NCBI GenBank assembly: GCA_017626845.1
Contig: JAGAHX010000067.1
Coordinates: 1-38,548 of the forward strand
Length of the DNA stretch: 38,548 nt
Reading direction: 5' to 3'
From: Bacillota bacterium
Lineage (GTDB): Bacteria > Bacillota > Clostridia > Peptostreptococcales > Anaerovoracaceae
Every line of letters starts with the position of its first letter. Position 1 is the stretch's first letter. Of this stretch, positions 1 through 6,620 are shown in pieces. The position numbers and the translations under genes are program-made. The notes below the pieces were generated by a model that was given only the letters and a program-made list of their open reading frames with translations, ran no database searches and was not told the origin of the DNA.

Positions 1-2
1 CA

Positions 3-29
3 AAACAGCCCCCGAGAAGGGGGCTGCCA
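3..29 (-). terminator. Rho-independent terminator after the PLP enzyme gene
   Basis: Read on the minus strand, an 8-bp stem (CAGCCCCC / GGGGGCTG) with a five-base loop is followed by TTTTG. It lies about 120 bases past the stop codon of the minus-strand gene that ends at 150, so it probably ends that transcript after the other hairpins in this flank. Confidence 0.6.
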
Positions 30-61
30 GTAATAAAACTGTGGTTGTTAGGTTATTCGAT

Positions 62-133
62 GCCCCTTGAGGGGCTACCACAAGAGATAGCCCCTTGCAG
101 GGGCTGTCCAAACCACGCGTTCAACGCGTGGTT
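62..133. repeat. Three consecutive short palindromes
   Basis: Three inverted repeats follow each other: GCCCCT-TG-AGGGGC (62-75), AGCCCCT-TGC-AGGGGCT (89-105) and an 11-bp stem AACCACGCGTT / AACGCGTGGTT around a single base (111-133). They lie in the 3' flank of the minus-strand gene and would form in RNA or single-stranded DNA. They look like dispersed palindromic units; whether they recur elsewhere in the genome cannot be seen here. Confidence 0.5.
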
Positions 134-149
134 ATGATTTGTGGTGCGC

Positions 150-1346
150 TTACAGCTTCGCCAGCGCGGCGTCGAATTCTTCGATAATATCCTCGGGTTC
201 CTCGAGACCGATGGAGAAACGCAGCGTGCCCATCGTAATGCCGGCAGCCTTCAGTTCCTCTTCGTTATAGGCTCTGTGAGAGGTCTTAGCCGGGTAGGAC
301 AGGGACGTGGTGTAGCTGGCCAGGGACGGAACGAACTTGATGTGCTTCAGGTTCTTGATGAAGTCGCTGGCTCCCTTTTCGCCGCCGGGGATATCCGCGG
401 AGAGCATGCCGCCGCAGCGGCCCTTGTAGAACATCTTCATGGCCAGCGCATGGTAGGGAGAGCTCTCCAGGCCGGGATAGTGGACCTTTTCGATCTTGGG
501 ATGGTTCTCCAGGAACTGCGCGACCTTCAGCGCGTTCTCGGAGTGGCGGGCGACACGCATGTCCATGGTGCGCAGCGATCTTGCCATCAGCCAGGCGTCG
601 AAGGGGCTCATGATGGGGCCGTACATCGCCAGGCCTCTCTTGATGGGCGCCCAGTTTTCGGGGCTGGTGACCACAGAGCCGCCGGTGACGTCGGAGTGGC
701 CGCCCATGAACTTCGTGGAAGAATTGGCGACGATATCGGCGCCCAGTTCCAGCGGCTTGCAGATCGCGCCGGAAGCGAAGGTGTTGTCTACGATAAACTT
801 GCAGCCGTGCTTGTGGGCGATCTTTGCGATCGCTTCCAGATCGAAGACTTCCATCAGCGGGTTGGTGATCGTCTCGGTATAGACGACCTTGGTGTTGGGC
901 TTGATGGCTGCTTCGACCGCCGCCAGGTCGGTGAAGTCCACGAAGGTGGTCTCGACGCCGAAGCGGGGCGCCTCGTTCTTCAGATAGTTATAGACGCCGC
1001 CGTAGAGCACCGGGCTGGAGACGACGTGGTCGCCCTGGCCGATGAACGCGATGATGGACTGCAGGATGGCCGCCATGCCGGAGCTGAAGACCAGAGCGCA
1101 TTCGCCGCCTTCGGTCTGCGCGATCATGTCGGCGGTATAGTCGGTGCCGGGGTTGCCGTCACGGGAATAAACGTAACCGGGCGCCTCCTTGGCGTAGACG
1201 GCATCCAGACTGGGCACGTCGTCGAAGGAGAACACGGAAGACATATAGATGGGGGGTACTTTGGGCACCGATACGTAATCGGGCATTTCGGCCAGAGAGT
1301 GTACACCCGCCTGGACCATTTCAGTCTGCAAACTCTTGGAACTCAT
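150..1346 (-). CDS. Trans-sulfuration family PLP enzyme (Cys/Met metabolism)
   Basis: A 398-residue protein of the cystathionine gamma-synthase / O-acetylhomoserine sulfhydrylase / methionine gamma-lyase family, at its usual length. The YSRDGNPG cofactor-site motif is near residue 60, SSGMAA near 89, and the pyridoxal-binding lysine lies in SSTKFMGGHSD near residue 205. The cysteine that marks methionine gamma-lyases (YGC) is a glycine here (LYGGVYNYL), so a sulfhydrylase, gamma-synthase or cystathionine lyase role is more likely than methionine breakdown. The start is supported by AGGAGGT a few bases upstream. A second family member sits at 36509 in this window and keeps the YGC motif. The exact substrate cannot be read from sequence. 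Confidence 0.9.
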   Translation of the reverse strand: MSSKSLQTEMVQAGVHSLAEMPDYVSVPKVPPIYMSSVFSFDDVPSLDAVYAKEAPGYVYSRDGNPGTDYTADMIAQTEGGECALVFSSGMAAILQSIIAFIGQGDHVVSSPVLYGGVYNYLKNEAPRFGVETTFVDFTDLAAVEAAIKPNTKVVYTETITNPLMEVFDLEAIAKIAHKHGCKFIVDNTFASGAICKPLELGADIVANSSTKFMGGHSDVTGGSVVTSPENWAPIKRGLAMYGPIMSPFDAWLMARSLRTMDMRVARHSENALKVAQFLENHPKIEKVHYPGLESSPYHALAMKMFYKGRCGGMLSADIPGGEKGASDFIKNLKHIKFVPSLASYTTSLSYPAKTSHRAYNEEELKAAGITMGTLRFSIGLEEPEDIIEEFDAALAKL

Positions 1347-1438
1347 GTTGTCTACCTCCTAGATCAGTAAGTAAGTTTCGGGCGGTGTGCCCTCTGCCTT
1401 GAGTATAACATAAAACCGTCCCCGCAACACTTCTTTGC

Positions 1439-1467
1439 GTGACATTTGCCTTCCGCTGCCCTATGCT
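1439..1467 (+). promoter_or_regulatory. Probable sigma-A promoter of the XRE regulator
   Basis: GTGACA (1439-1444) and TATGCT (1462-1467) are separated by 17 bases, close to the TTGACA/TATAAT consensus, and lie just upstream of the ribosome binding site of the gene at 1489. The divergent gene probably has its own promoter around TATACT on the minus strand (1402-1407). Confidence 0.5.
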
Positions 1468-1488
1468 TAAGGCAAAGGGGGGACGCAT

Positions 1489-2148
1489 ATGAACGCCGTA
1501 TCGAGCAATCTAAAGGAACTGAGAGCTGCTGCCGGGCTCACGCAGGATGCGCTGGCGGAGCGTCTTCACGTGACCCGCCAGACCATCAGCAACTGGGAGA
1601 CCGGCCGCAGCGAACCGGATCTGCAGGTACTGGAAGAACTGGCGGAGGCGCTGGGTGCCGACGTGACGGAACTGATCTATGGAAAAAAGGAGCCGGAGTA
1701 CGAACGGATGCAGAAGAAGTACGTCCGGGTCTGCATCGTTTTAGGCATCGTTCTGACGGTCTGCGCGGTTCTGCATGTTACGCTGCGGCCCTATCTTCAC
1801 GATATGGCGCGCATACAGTTTAATGCAAGACCCATCTGGGCCTATAACTTCGGCGTTCCGGCCATTTGTCTGGCGGCCTTCAGCGCTCTGATCTGCGCTT
1901 TACTGTCCCTGGGATTGGATCTGCGGCTGAAGAAGCCCTGGTCTTGGATCGCTCTGCTGTGCGGTATCGCCTGCCTGGCGCCCGCCCTGACGTCTGCCGC
2001 AGAGTTTCTGATCTGGCAGTTCTTTTATCCGGATCTGGGCGCATGGAAGCCGGTCTTCAACTTTCCGCCGGAATACTATTCCCTCTTCGTGTATATCCTG
2101 CCCTTCCTGGGCGGCATCGGGGTGTTCCTGGGATGCAACCGGAAATAA
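1489..2148 (+). CDS. XRE-family HTH regulator with membrane domain
   Basis: A 219-residue protein. Residues 5-60 form a Cro/C1-type helix-turn-helix (AAGLTQDALAERLHVTRQTISNWETGRSEPD is spread over residues 13-43), the DNA-recognition domain. After a linker, three to four hydrophobic stretches (about 83-100, 120-145, 152-180 and 195-215) predict a membrane-anchored C-terminal half. Such membrane-tethered regulators are common in Firmicutes and usually control neighbouring or stress-response genes; the target here is unknown. A GGGGGG ribosome binding site precedes the ATG. It is transcribed divergently from the PLP enzyme and followed directly by a terminator, so it is monocistronic. Confidence 0.85.
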   Translation: MNAVSSNLKELRAAAGLTQDALAERLHVTRQTISNWETGRSEPDLQVLEELAEALGADVTELIYGKKEPEYERMQKKYVRVCIVLGIVLTVCAVLHVTLRPYLHDMARIQFNARPIWAYNFGVPAICLAAFSALICALLSLGLDLRLKKPWSWIALLCGIACLAPALTSAAEFLIWQFFYPDLGAWKPVFNFPPEYYSLFVYILPFLGGIGVFLGCNRK

Positions 2149-2163
2149 GCAAAAAACACAAAA

Positions 2164-2190
2164 CGGAGCCTTTGCGGGCTCCGCTTTTTT
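2164..2190 (+). terminator. Rho-independent terminator of the XRE regulator gene
   Basis: A 7-bp stem CGGAGCC / GGCTCCG with a six-base loop is followed by CTTTTTT, 15 bases after the stop codon. Confidence 0.85.
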
Positions 2191-2202
2191 GTCTGTTTTC
2201 TC

Positions 2203-2216
2203 GTGACCCGGGTCAC
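2203..2216. repeat. 14-bp perfect palindrome between convergent genes
   Basis: GTGACCCGGGTCAC is fully self-complementary. It sits between the terminator of the regulator gene and the end of the QueT gene. It may act as the transcript end of the minus-strand gene, though it lacks a T-run on that strand, or as a protein binding site. Confidence 0.35.
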
Positions 2217-2221
2217 AGTCC

Positions 2222-2716
2222 CTATTCGGCCTCGCCGAACACCTGGGTGCGGCGGCCGTTGAGCGCATAGTAGAGCACTAGACCGAAAATGCCGCAGGAG
2301 ACGACTTCGCCGATGCCGACAGTGAGCATAATGAAGGGGATGGGCAGATCCACGGCATACGCGTATTTTAGCACGAAGGGCACGATGACGGTGTTCGCCA
2401 GGATGGGCGGGATGGGGGCCAGGAAGGGGTGAGCCTTTCTGAGCGCCCGGGTGCCGAGGGCGCCGATGAGGGTGGCCAGGCTGCCGAAGATGATGTCCGG
2501 TAAGACCGCGCCGCCCAGCATGTTGCCCAGCAGGCAGCCGACGAACAGGCCGGGAACTGCAGCCGGGAGGAACACAGGCAGAATCGTGAGGGCTTCCGCG
2601 ATGCGGACCTGCACCTCGCCGAACGAGAAGGGGGCGAAGACCACGGTGAGCACCACGTAGATCGCGGCGATCAGGGCAGCCTGCACCAAAAACAGGGTTT
2701 TCTTGCTTAGTTTCAT
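2222..2716 (-). CDS. queT: QueT-family queuosine precursor transporter
   Basis: A 164-residue, very hydrophobic protein with five or six membrane segments, matching the QueT family of ECF-type substrate-binding membrane proteins that take up queuosine precursors such as preQ1. The N-terminal stretch after MKLSKKTLFLVQAALIAAI and the motif FGEVQVRIAEALTILP (about residues 32-47) are typical of the family. Known family members work with a shared ECF energizing module encoded elsewhere. The upstream preQ1-I-like riboswitch supports the assignment independently, because it would reduce expression when preQ1 is abundant. The start codon lies 9 bases after the AGGAG that closes the riboswitch. Confidence 0.85.
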   Translation of the reverse strand: MKLSKKTLFLVQAALIAAIYVVLTVVFAPFSFGEVQVRIAEALTILPVFLPAAVPGLFVGCLLGNMLGGAVLPDIIFGSLATLIGALGTRALRKAHPFLAPIPPILANTVIVPFVLKYAYAVDLPIPFIMLTVGIGEVVSCGIFGLVLYYALNGRRTQVFGEAE

Positions 2717-2725
2717 ATTCAGTTA

Positions 2726-2768
2726 CTCCTTAGTTTTGTTTTACGTGAGGATGGTTTCGAACTCACGG
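2726..2768 (-). promoter_or_regulatory. preQ1-I riboswitch controlling queT
   Basis: Read on the minus strand there is a 5-6 bp stem (CGTGAG / CTCACG) around the loop TTCGAAACCATC. An A-rich tail follows, ending in ACTAAGGAG (tail 2726-2743). This is the compact preQ1-I plan: a small hairpin whose loop pairs with the tail to form an H-type pseudoknot. The tail contains the ribosome binding site of queT, so ligand binding should hide it and block translation. Seen: stem, loop and tail. Inferred: ligand identity, from motif and downstream gene. Confidence 0.75.
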
Positions 2769-2896
2769 CCCCTTACGATATCACAGATCCGGTGAAAAAG
2801 CAAATAGAAACGTCAGGTGCGGCAGGAATGTTCTGTTTTTGCTTTCAGCATACACCCATTTGTGATAGTATTTGACATAAGAGGAGGGTTATACCG

Positions 2897-3469
2897 ATGG
2901 GACTGTTTGATAAGATCTTGAAAGAGGTCGGAGACAAGGTACCCGACCTGAACCTGGACGAACTGAAGAAAAACGTAACGGATGCCGCTGCGGCGCTGAA
3001 ATCCGAGGCCGAAAAGGCCGGGATCGATCTGGATTCCGTAAAGGAATCGTTCGCTGCGGCGAAGGAAGAAGCTGTGACCGCCATCAAGGAAGAGCAGGCG
3101 GAAAAGGCCGCAGCGGAGGCCAGCGGCTGGTGGGGCCCGGACATGCCTGCAGAGGAAAACCAGTTCAACAGCGGCCTGGCGCCCGCCGCATATTTCGAGA
3201 AGATCTTCGCGGAGGATTTCCCCGCCTGCATCGTAAACAAAGAGGCAGGATGGGGCGGCTTCGACCGGTCCACGATCTACCGTTTCTACGACGGCGCTGC
3301 ACAAAAGCTGGTGGTGGAGCTCGTTCCGGACAACAGTTCCGCCGTCAAACTGAGGGAGAAGTGCGCAAAGGAAGGCGTGCCTTACCTGCGCTTCTATAAG
3401 GATCACGAAGGCTGGTGGAACACCCGTTCCTATGTGGTCTCCCGCATCGAAAAAGCCCTGAAGGGCTAA
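2897..3469 (+). CDS. Unknown 190-residue protein upstream of the RT locus
   Basis: Not recognised. The N-terminal 80 residues (starting MGLFDKILKEVGDKVPDLN) are highly charged and Ala/Lys/Glu-rich, predicting amphipathic helix or coiled coil. The C-terminal 100 residues are a compact domain rich in aromatic residues. They contain the string KLVVELVPDN near residue 140 followed by an alternating helix/strand pattern ending in PYLRFYKDHEGWW and a C-terminal helix. That order is loosely like small nuclease-fold domains, but no catalytic set can be asserted. The start is supported by AGGAGGG. The stop codon is only 11 bases before the inverted repeat that bounds the structured RNA region of the downstream reverse transcriptase, so the gene may belong to that locus. 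Confidence 0.75.
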   Translation: MGLFDKILKEVGDKVPDLNLDELKKNVTDAAAALKSEAEKAGIDLDSVKESFAAAKEEAVTAIKEEQAEKAAAEASGWWGPDMPAEENQFNSGLAPAAYFEKIFAEDFPACIVNKEAGWGGFDRSTIYRFYDGAAQKLVVELVPDNSSAVKLREKCAKEGVPYLRFYKDHEGWWNTRSYVVSRIEKALKG

Positions 3470-3480
3470 CAAGACCCGAT

Positions 3481-3618
3481 AAAAACAGAGAGAGAACGCC
3501 CTTGCGCCTGCGGCGGACCCGGCAGGAACCAATTCAGCGCTTCGCAGGCAGCCGGTTCCTGTACGGCCCTGTACATCCCGGGATTTCCCGGGCTTTAATG
3601 CCTTCTCTTTCTGTTTTT
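3481..3618 (+). ncRNA. Candidate structured RNA bounded by a 16-bp inverted repeat
   Basis: The ends AAAAACAGAGAGAGAA (3481-3496) and TTCTCTTTCTGTTTTT (3603-3618) pair over 16 positions with one G-U pair. The enclosed stretch holds further stems: CAGGAACC / GGTTCCTG (3523-3530 / 3554-3561), CCCGGGA / TCCCGGG (3577-3583 / 3586-3592), and GCCTGCG / CGCAGGC (3506-3512 / 3543-3549), which would cross the first as a pseudoknot or alternate with it. The RT ribosome binding site follows 10 bases later. The layout recalls the a1/a2-flanked RNA of retrons, but no recognised retron motif was found. A simpler reading is a terminator plus leader, since a T-rich tract follows (3614-3626). Confidence 0.4.
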
Positions 3619-3638
3619 TCTTTTTTGCGGAGGTTTGC

Positions 3639-4832
3639 ATGACCCTGCTGCAGCAGCTTTCCCGCCCCGAAATTTGGGAGGCGTTCTACGAATACAAGAC
3701 GTCGCTGGTCTGCCCGAAGGACTTCGCGGAAGCCCTCCGGACGTTCATCGACGGCAGGCAATATCTCCCCGTCTGCGAGCGGATCGCGTCCGGGGAGCGC
3801 TTTCCGCTGCCCAAAAAGGTCGTGCTCAGCAAGATGGGGTCGCAGAAAAGGCGCACGGTCTACATCTATCCCGAGCCGGAAAACACCGTCTGCAAGCTGC
3901 TCACTTGGCTGCTGCTGAGAAAGTACGACGGACTGTTTGCCGGTAATCTATATTCCTTCCGTCCCGGGGTCACCGCGAAGGATGCGCTCCGCCGCCTAGC
4001 CCGCACACCGGGCATCCGCCAAAAATACGCCTACAAAGTGGACGTGAGCAACTATTTTAACTCGGTTCCCATCCATCGTCTAATACCGATGCTTGAAGAA
4101 ACCATAGGCGCAGATGACCAGACGCTGTTCGCCTTTCTTCGCCGTCTGCTGGAGGAGCCCTTCGTCCTGGAAAGCGGCAGACCCGTCGAAGAGCAGAAGG
4201 GCATCATGGCCGGCACCCCCCAGTCCGCATTTCTAGCCAACCTCTACCTGAGCGATCTGGACCGCCTGTTCGAAGAAAAAGGCGTCCTCTACGCCCGCTA
4301 TTCCGACGACATCATCGTCTTTGGAGATTCCCGGGAGGAAGCGGAGCGCTATGCGGCAAAGATCCGCGCTTTTCTAACGGAGAAAGGCCTGTCCGTGAAC
4401 CCGTCCAAGGAGGACTTCTACACGCCCGGGAGCGGCTGGACGTTCCTGGGGTTTTCGTACCGCGATGGGGCGATCGACATCGCTCCTGCCACGGTCAAAA
4501 AACTCAAACAAAAAATGCGCCGCAAGGCGAGAGCCCTGCAGCGCTGGCGGCAGAGAAACGGTTTGTCCGGCGAAAAGGCCGCAGCAGCTTTTATCCGGGT
4601 GTTCAACCGCAAGTTGTTGGAAAGTCCTGAGGGCAGCGAGCTGTCCTGGAGCTGGTGGTTCTTTTCCGTCATCAACACGACGGACAGTCTAAAGGAGATC
4701 GACGCCTACGCCCAGGACTGCCTGCGCTTTCTTGTCTCCGGCAAGCGCACCAAAGGCCGCTACGACGTGCGCTACGAAGATCTGAAGAGACTGGGTTACC
4801 GCAGCCTGGTAAACGCCTATTACGAAAACTGA
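3639..4832 (+). CDS. Stand-alone reverse transcriptase, group II-like, YSDD type
   Basis: A 397-residue RNA-directed DNA polymerase. The catalytic aspartates are visible: KVDVSNYF with D135 (motif A) and YARYSDDIIVF with Y221-S222-D223-D224 (motif C). AGTPQSAFLANLYLSDLD near 189-206 corresponds to the RT4 region, and WTFLGFSY near 268 to RT7. The active site reads YSDD rather than the common YADD. The C-terminal 120 residues are a basic helical thumb-like part (KKLKQKMRRKARAL). There is no maturase, zinc finger or HNH domain, and no group II intron RNA boundary in the short 3' flank, so it is not a mobile intron. The NAxxH and VTG marks of retron RTs are absent. A GGAGG site (3629-3633) sets the start. 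The family could be a host-adapted or defence-type RT; its role is not known. Confidence 0.9.
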   Translation: MTLLQQLSRPEIWEAFYEYKTSLVCPKDFAEALRTFIDGRQYLPVCERIASGERFPLPKKVVLSKMGSQKRRTVYIYPEPENTVCKLLTWLLLRKYDGLFAGNLYSFRPGVTAKDALRRLARTPGIRQKYAYKVDVSNYFNSVPIHRLIPMLEETIGADDQTLFAFLRRLLEEPFVLESGRPVEEQKGIMAGTPQSAFLANLYLSDLDRLFEEKGVLYARYSDDIIVFGDSREEAERYAAKIRAFLTEKGLSVNPSKEDFYTPGSGWTFLGFSYRDGAIDIAPATVKKLKQKMRRKARALQRWRQRNGLSGEKAAAAFIRVFNRKLLESPEGSELSWSWWFFSVINTTDSLKEIDAYAQDCLRFLVSGKRTKGRYDVRYEDLKRLGYRSLVNAYYEN

Positions 4833-4856
4833 AGCAAACAGAATCCGCATACCCCC

Positions 4857-4886
4857 TTGACAACTGTGGTGACCATATGATTAAAT
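4857..4886 (+). promoter_or_regulatory. Probable promoter of the T-box operon
   Basis: A perfect TTGACA (4857-4862) is followed after 18 bases by TTAAAT (4881-4886), immediately upstream of the T-box leader and only 24 bases after the RT stop codon. The local DNA becomes AT-rich here, as expected of a sigma-A promoter. Confidence 0.6.
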
Positions 4887-4899
4887 AAACTATCTTTTG

Positions 4900-5176
4900 T
4901 TAAAAAGCACAAATGCGACGACGGAGAATTGTCGTGACAGGAGCGTTTCAGAGAGCCGGCGGGTGGTGCGAGCCGGTACCGAGGGTCACAGACATCTGAC
5001 TCCAGAGCAGGTCCCGCGAACGGCTGCAAGTAGTTGGACCCGGTAGGCCCCGTTACCGGCCATGGGCTTGATGGAGCCCGAGAGGTGCCTCTTCTCTATG
5101 AGGAATCAGGGTGGTACCGCGGAATGTGCAATTTCGTCCCTGAAGCTGTCAGTTTACGGCTTCGGGGATTTTTTAT
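4900..5176 (+). promoter_or_regulatory. T-box riboswitch leader, probably leucine-specific
   Basis: The leader carries the Stem I landmarks CAGAGAG (4949-4955) and GGGTGGTGCGAGCC, then a candidate specifier region around 4990-5010, and the T-box proper AGGGTGGTACCGCGG (5108-5122). It ends in a terminator with stem CCCTGAAGC / GCTTCGGGG (5138-5146 / 5159-5167) and a run of six T. Uncharged tRNA pairing at the specifier and the T-box would favour the antiterminator and turn on the downstream genes. The best specifier fit is CTG at 4996-4998 (Leu), by its position before ACTCC and AGAGC; ATC (Ile, 4994-4996) is the alternative. Leucine agrees with a LeuA-like first gene. Confidence 0.92.
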
Positions 5177-5207
5177 GCAGACCTCAGAATGTAAGGAGCG
5201 TGAAGCA

Positions 5208-6620
5208 ATGAGGCAGATTTTTCTCAGTGACATAACCATGAAACAGCCCGTAGAGACGGGAGGAATTGCCTTCAGTTTCCGGGAAAAGATCGAGCTGGCG
5301 AAGCTGCTGGACCGCGTAGGGGTACCGGTGATCGAGACCGCCCCCATCGTCAACCGGCGCACGGACAGCCTCTTGATCAAATCGTTAGCCAGCGCCGTCC
5401 GGGACAGCGTTATCGCGACGCCTCTCTCCCTGATGGAAGAGGATTCGGCGGCGGTCACCTGGAGCGCCCTGAAGGAGGCCAGAAAGGCCCGCCTGCAGGT
5501 CGTCGCCCCGGTGAGCACGGTTCAGATGGAATACATCTGCCGGATGAAGCCGGCAGCCGTCCTGGAACAGGTGCGGACCCAGGTCGCCGCGGCCAAGGCC
5601 GTGTGCGGCGAAGTCGAATTCGTGGCGGAGGACGCCGGCCGCAGTGAACCGGAATTCCTGCGCAAGATCGCAGCCGCTGCGGTGGAGGCAGGCGCTTCCA
5701 TCGTCACCATCTGCGACACGGCGGGCAACCTGCTGCCGGAGGAGTTCTACGCTTCCGTAAAGGCGGTGCGGGAAGATCTTCCGGAACCCGTCCGTCTCGG
5801 CGTTAAGATCTCCAACGAGCTGTTCCTGGCAGACGCCTGCGCCGTTTCCGCCGTTCTGGCGGGCGCAGACGAAGTGAAGACTGCCGCCTGCGGCGACTTT
5901 ACCGCCTCGCTGGAAAAACTCGTCTACATCCTGAAGACCCGGGGCAACGAGCACGGCCTCACCTGCCCGGTCCGGGATACGGAGCTGCGCCGCACGATCA
6001 ACCAGATCCGCCGCATGGGCGAAGCCAAGCACGGCAAGACCCCCTACGATACCGCGCCCCACGACGGATCCGACGCCGTCCTCACCGTCCACGACGACAT
6101 GGACGCCGTGATGAAGGCAGTGGCCGGGATCGGCTACGATCTGGGCGAAGAAGACGCGGTGAACGTCTACAACGCCTTCATGCGCATCGCAGAGAAGAAA
6201 GAATCCGTCGGCATCAAGGAGCTGGACGCCATCGTCGCATCCGCCGCGCTCCAGGTGCCGCAGACCTATAAAGTACAGGATTACGTCATCAACTCCGGCA
6301 ACGTCATTACGGCGACGAGCCACATCCGCATGGAAAAGGACGGCCAGATCCTGGACGGCCTGGCGGTGGGCGACGGTCCCGTCGACGCTTCGTTCCTGGC
6401 CATCGAGCAGATCGTGGGTCACCACTACGACCTGGACGACCTGCAGGTGCGGGCTGTTACGGAAGGCCGGGAAGCCATGGGCGAAACGATCGTCCGGCTC
6501 CGCAGCACGGACGGCAGACTGTACTCCGGCCGGGGCATTTCCACCGACATCATCGGTTCCTCCATCCGGGCGTACGTGAGCGCCGTCAACAAGATCATCT
6601 ATGAGGAGGGTACGTTATGA
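5208..6620 (+). CDS. Isopropylmalate synthase-like protein, catalytic motifs lost
   Basis: A 470-residue homolog of 2-isopropylmalate synthase (HMGL-like TIM barrel, linker and LeuA dimer domain). The C-terminal regulatory domain is well kept (VGDGPVDASF near 385, GRGISTDIIGSSIRAYVSA near 446), the part that binds leucine in LeuA. The barrel is altered. Where LeuA has the RDGEQ motif there is DITMKQPVE (residues 8-16), and where it has the metal-binding HxHND there is KISNE (200-204). Arg, Asp and both His ligands are therefore missing, so ordinary acetyl-CoA/2-oxoisovalerate condensation is unlikely. The start at 5208 is chosen because AAGGAG (5194-5199) precedes it; a longer in-frame extension would lie within the T-box. 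It overlaps the next gene by ATGA, implying coupled translation. Confidence 0.85.
   Translation: MRQIFLSDITMKQPVETGGIAFSFREKIELAKLLDRVGVPVIETAPIVNRRTDSLLIKSLASAVRDSVIATPLSLMEEDSAAVTWSALKEARKARLQVVAPVSTVQMEYICRMKPAAVLEQVRTQVAAAKAVCGEVEFVAEDAGRSEPEFLRKIAAAAVEAGASIVTICDTAGNLLPEEFYASVKAVREDLPEPVRLGVKISNELFLADACAVSAVLAGADEVKTAACGDFTASLEKLVYILKTRGNEHGLTCPVRDTELRRTINQIRRMGEAKHGKTPYDTAPHDGSDAVLTVHDDMDAVMKAVAGIGYDLGEEDAVNVYNAFMRIAEKKESVGIKELDAIVASAALQVPQTYKVQDYVINSGNVITATSHIRMEKDGQILDGLAVGDGPVDASFLAIEQIVGHHYDLDDLQVRAVTEGREAMGETIVRLRSTDGRLYSGRGISTDIIGSSIRAYVSAVNKIIYEEGTL

Noticed and set aside
3481-4832. Classical retron
   Set aside because: The RT lacks the NAxxH and VTG motifs, and the RNA has no recognisable branch-point segment after the left arm. 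Kept only as an analogy.
3470-4832. Diversity-generating retroelement
   Set aside because: No template/variable repeat pair and no accessory variability gene seen around the RT, and the active site differs from the usual DGR type.
3470-4900. Group II intron
   Set aside because: No maturase domain and no domain V-like hairpin in the 24 bases between the RT stop and the next promoter.
5034-5207. Longer start for the LeuA-like gene at 5034
   Set aside because: This stretch is the T-box leader with its terminator; a good ribosome binding site and ATG follow at 5194-5210.
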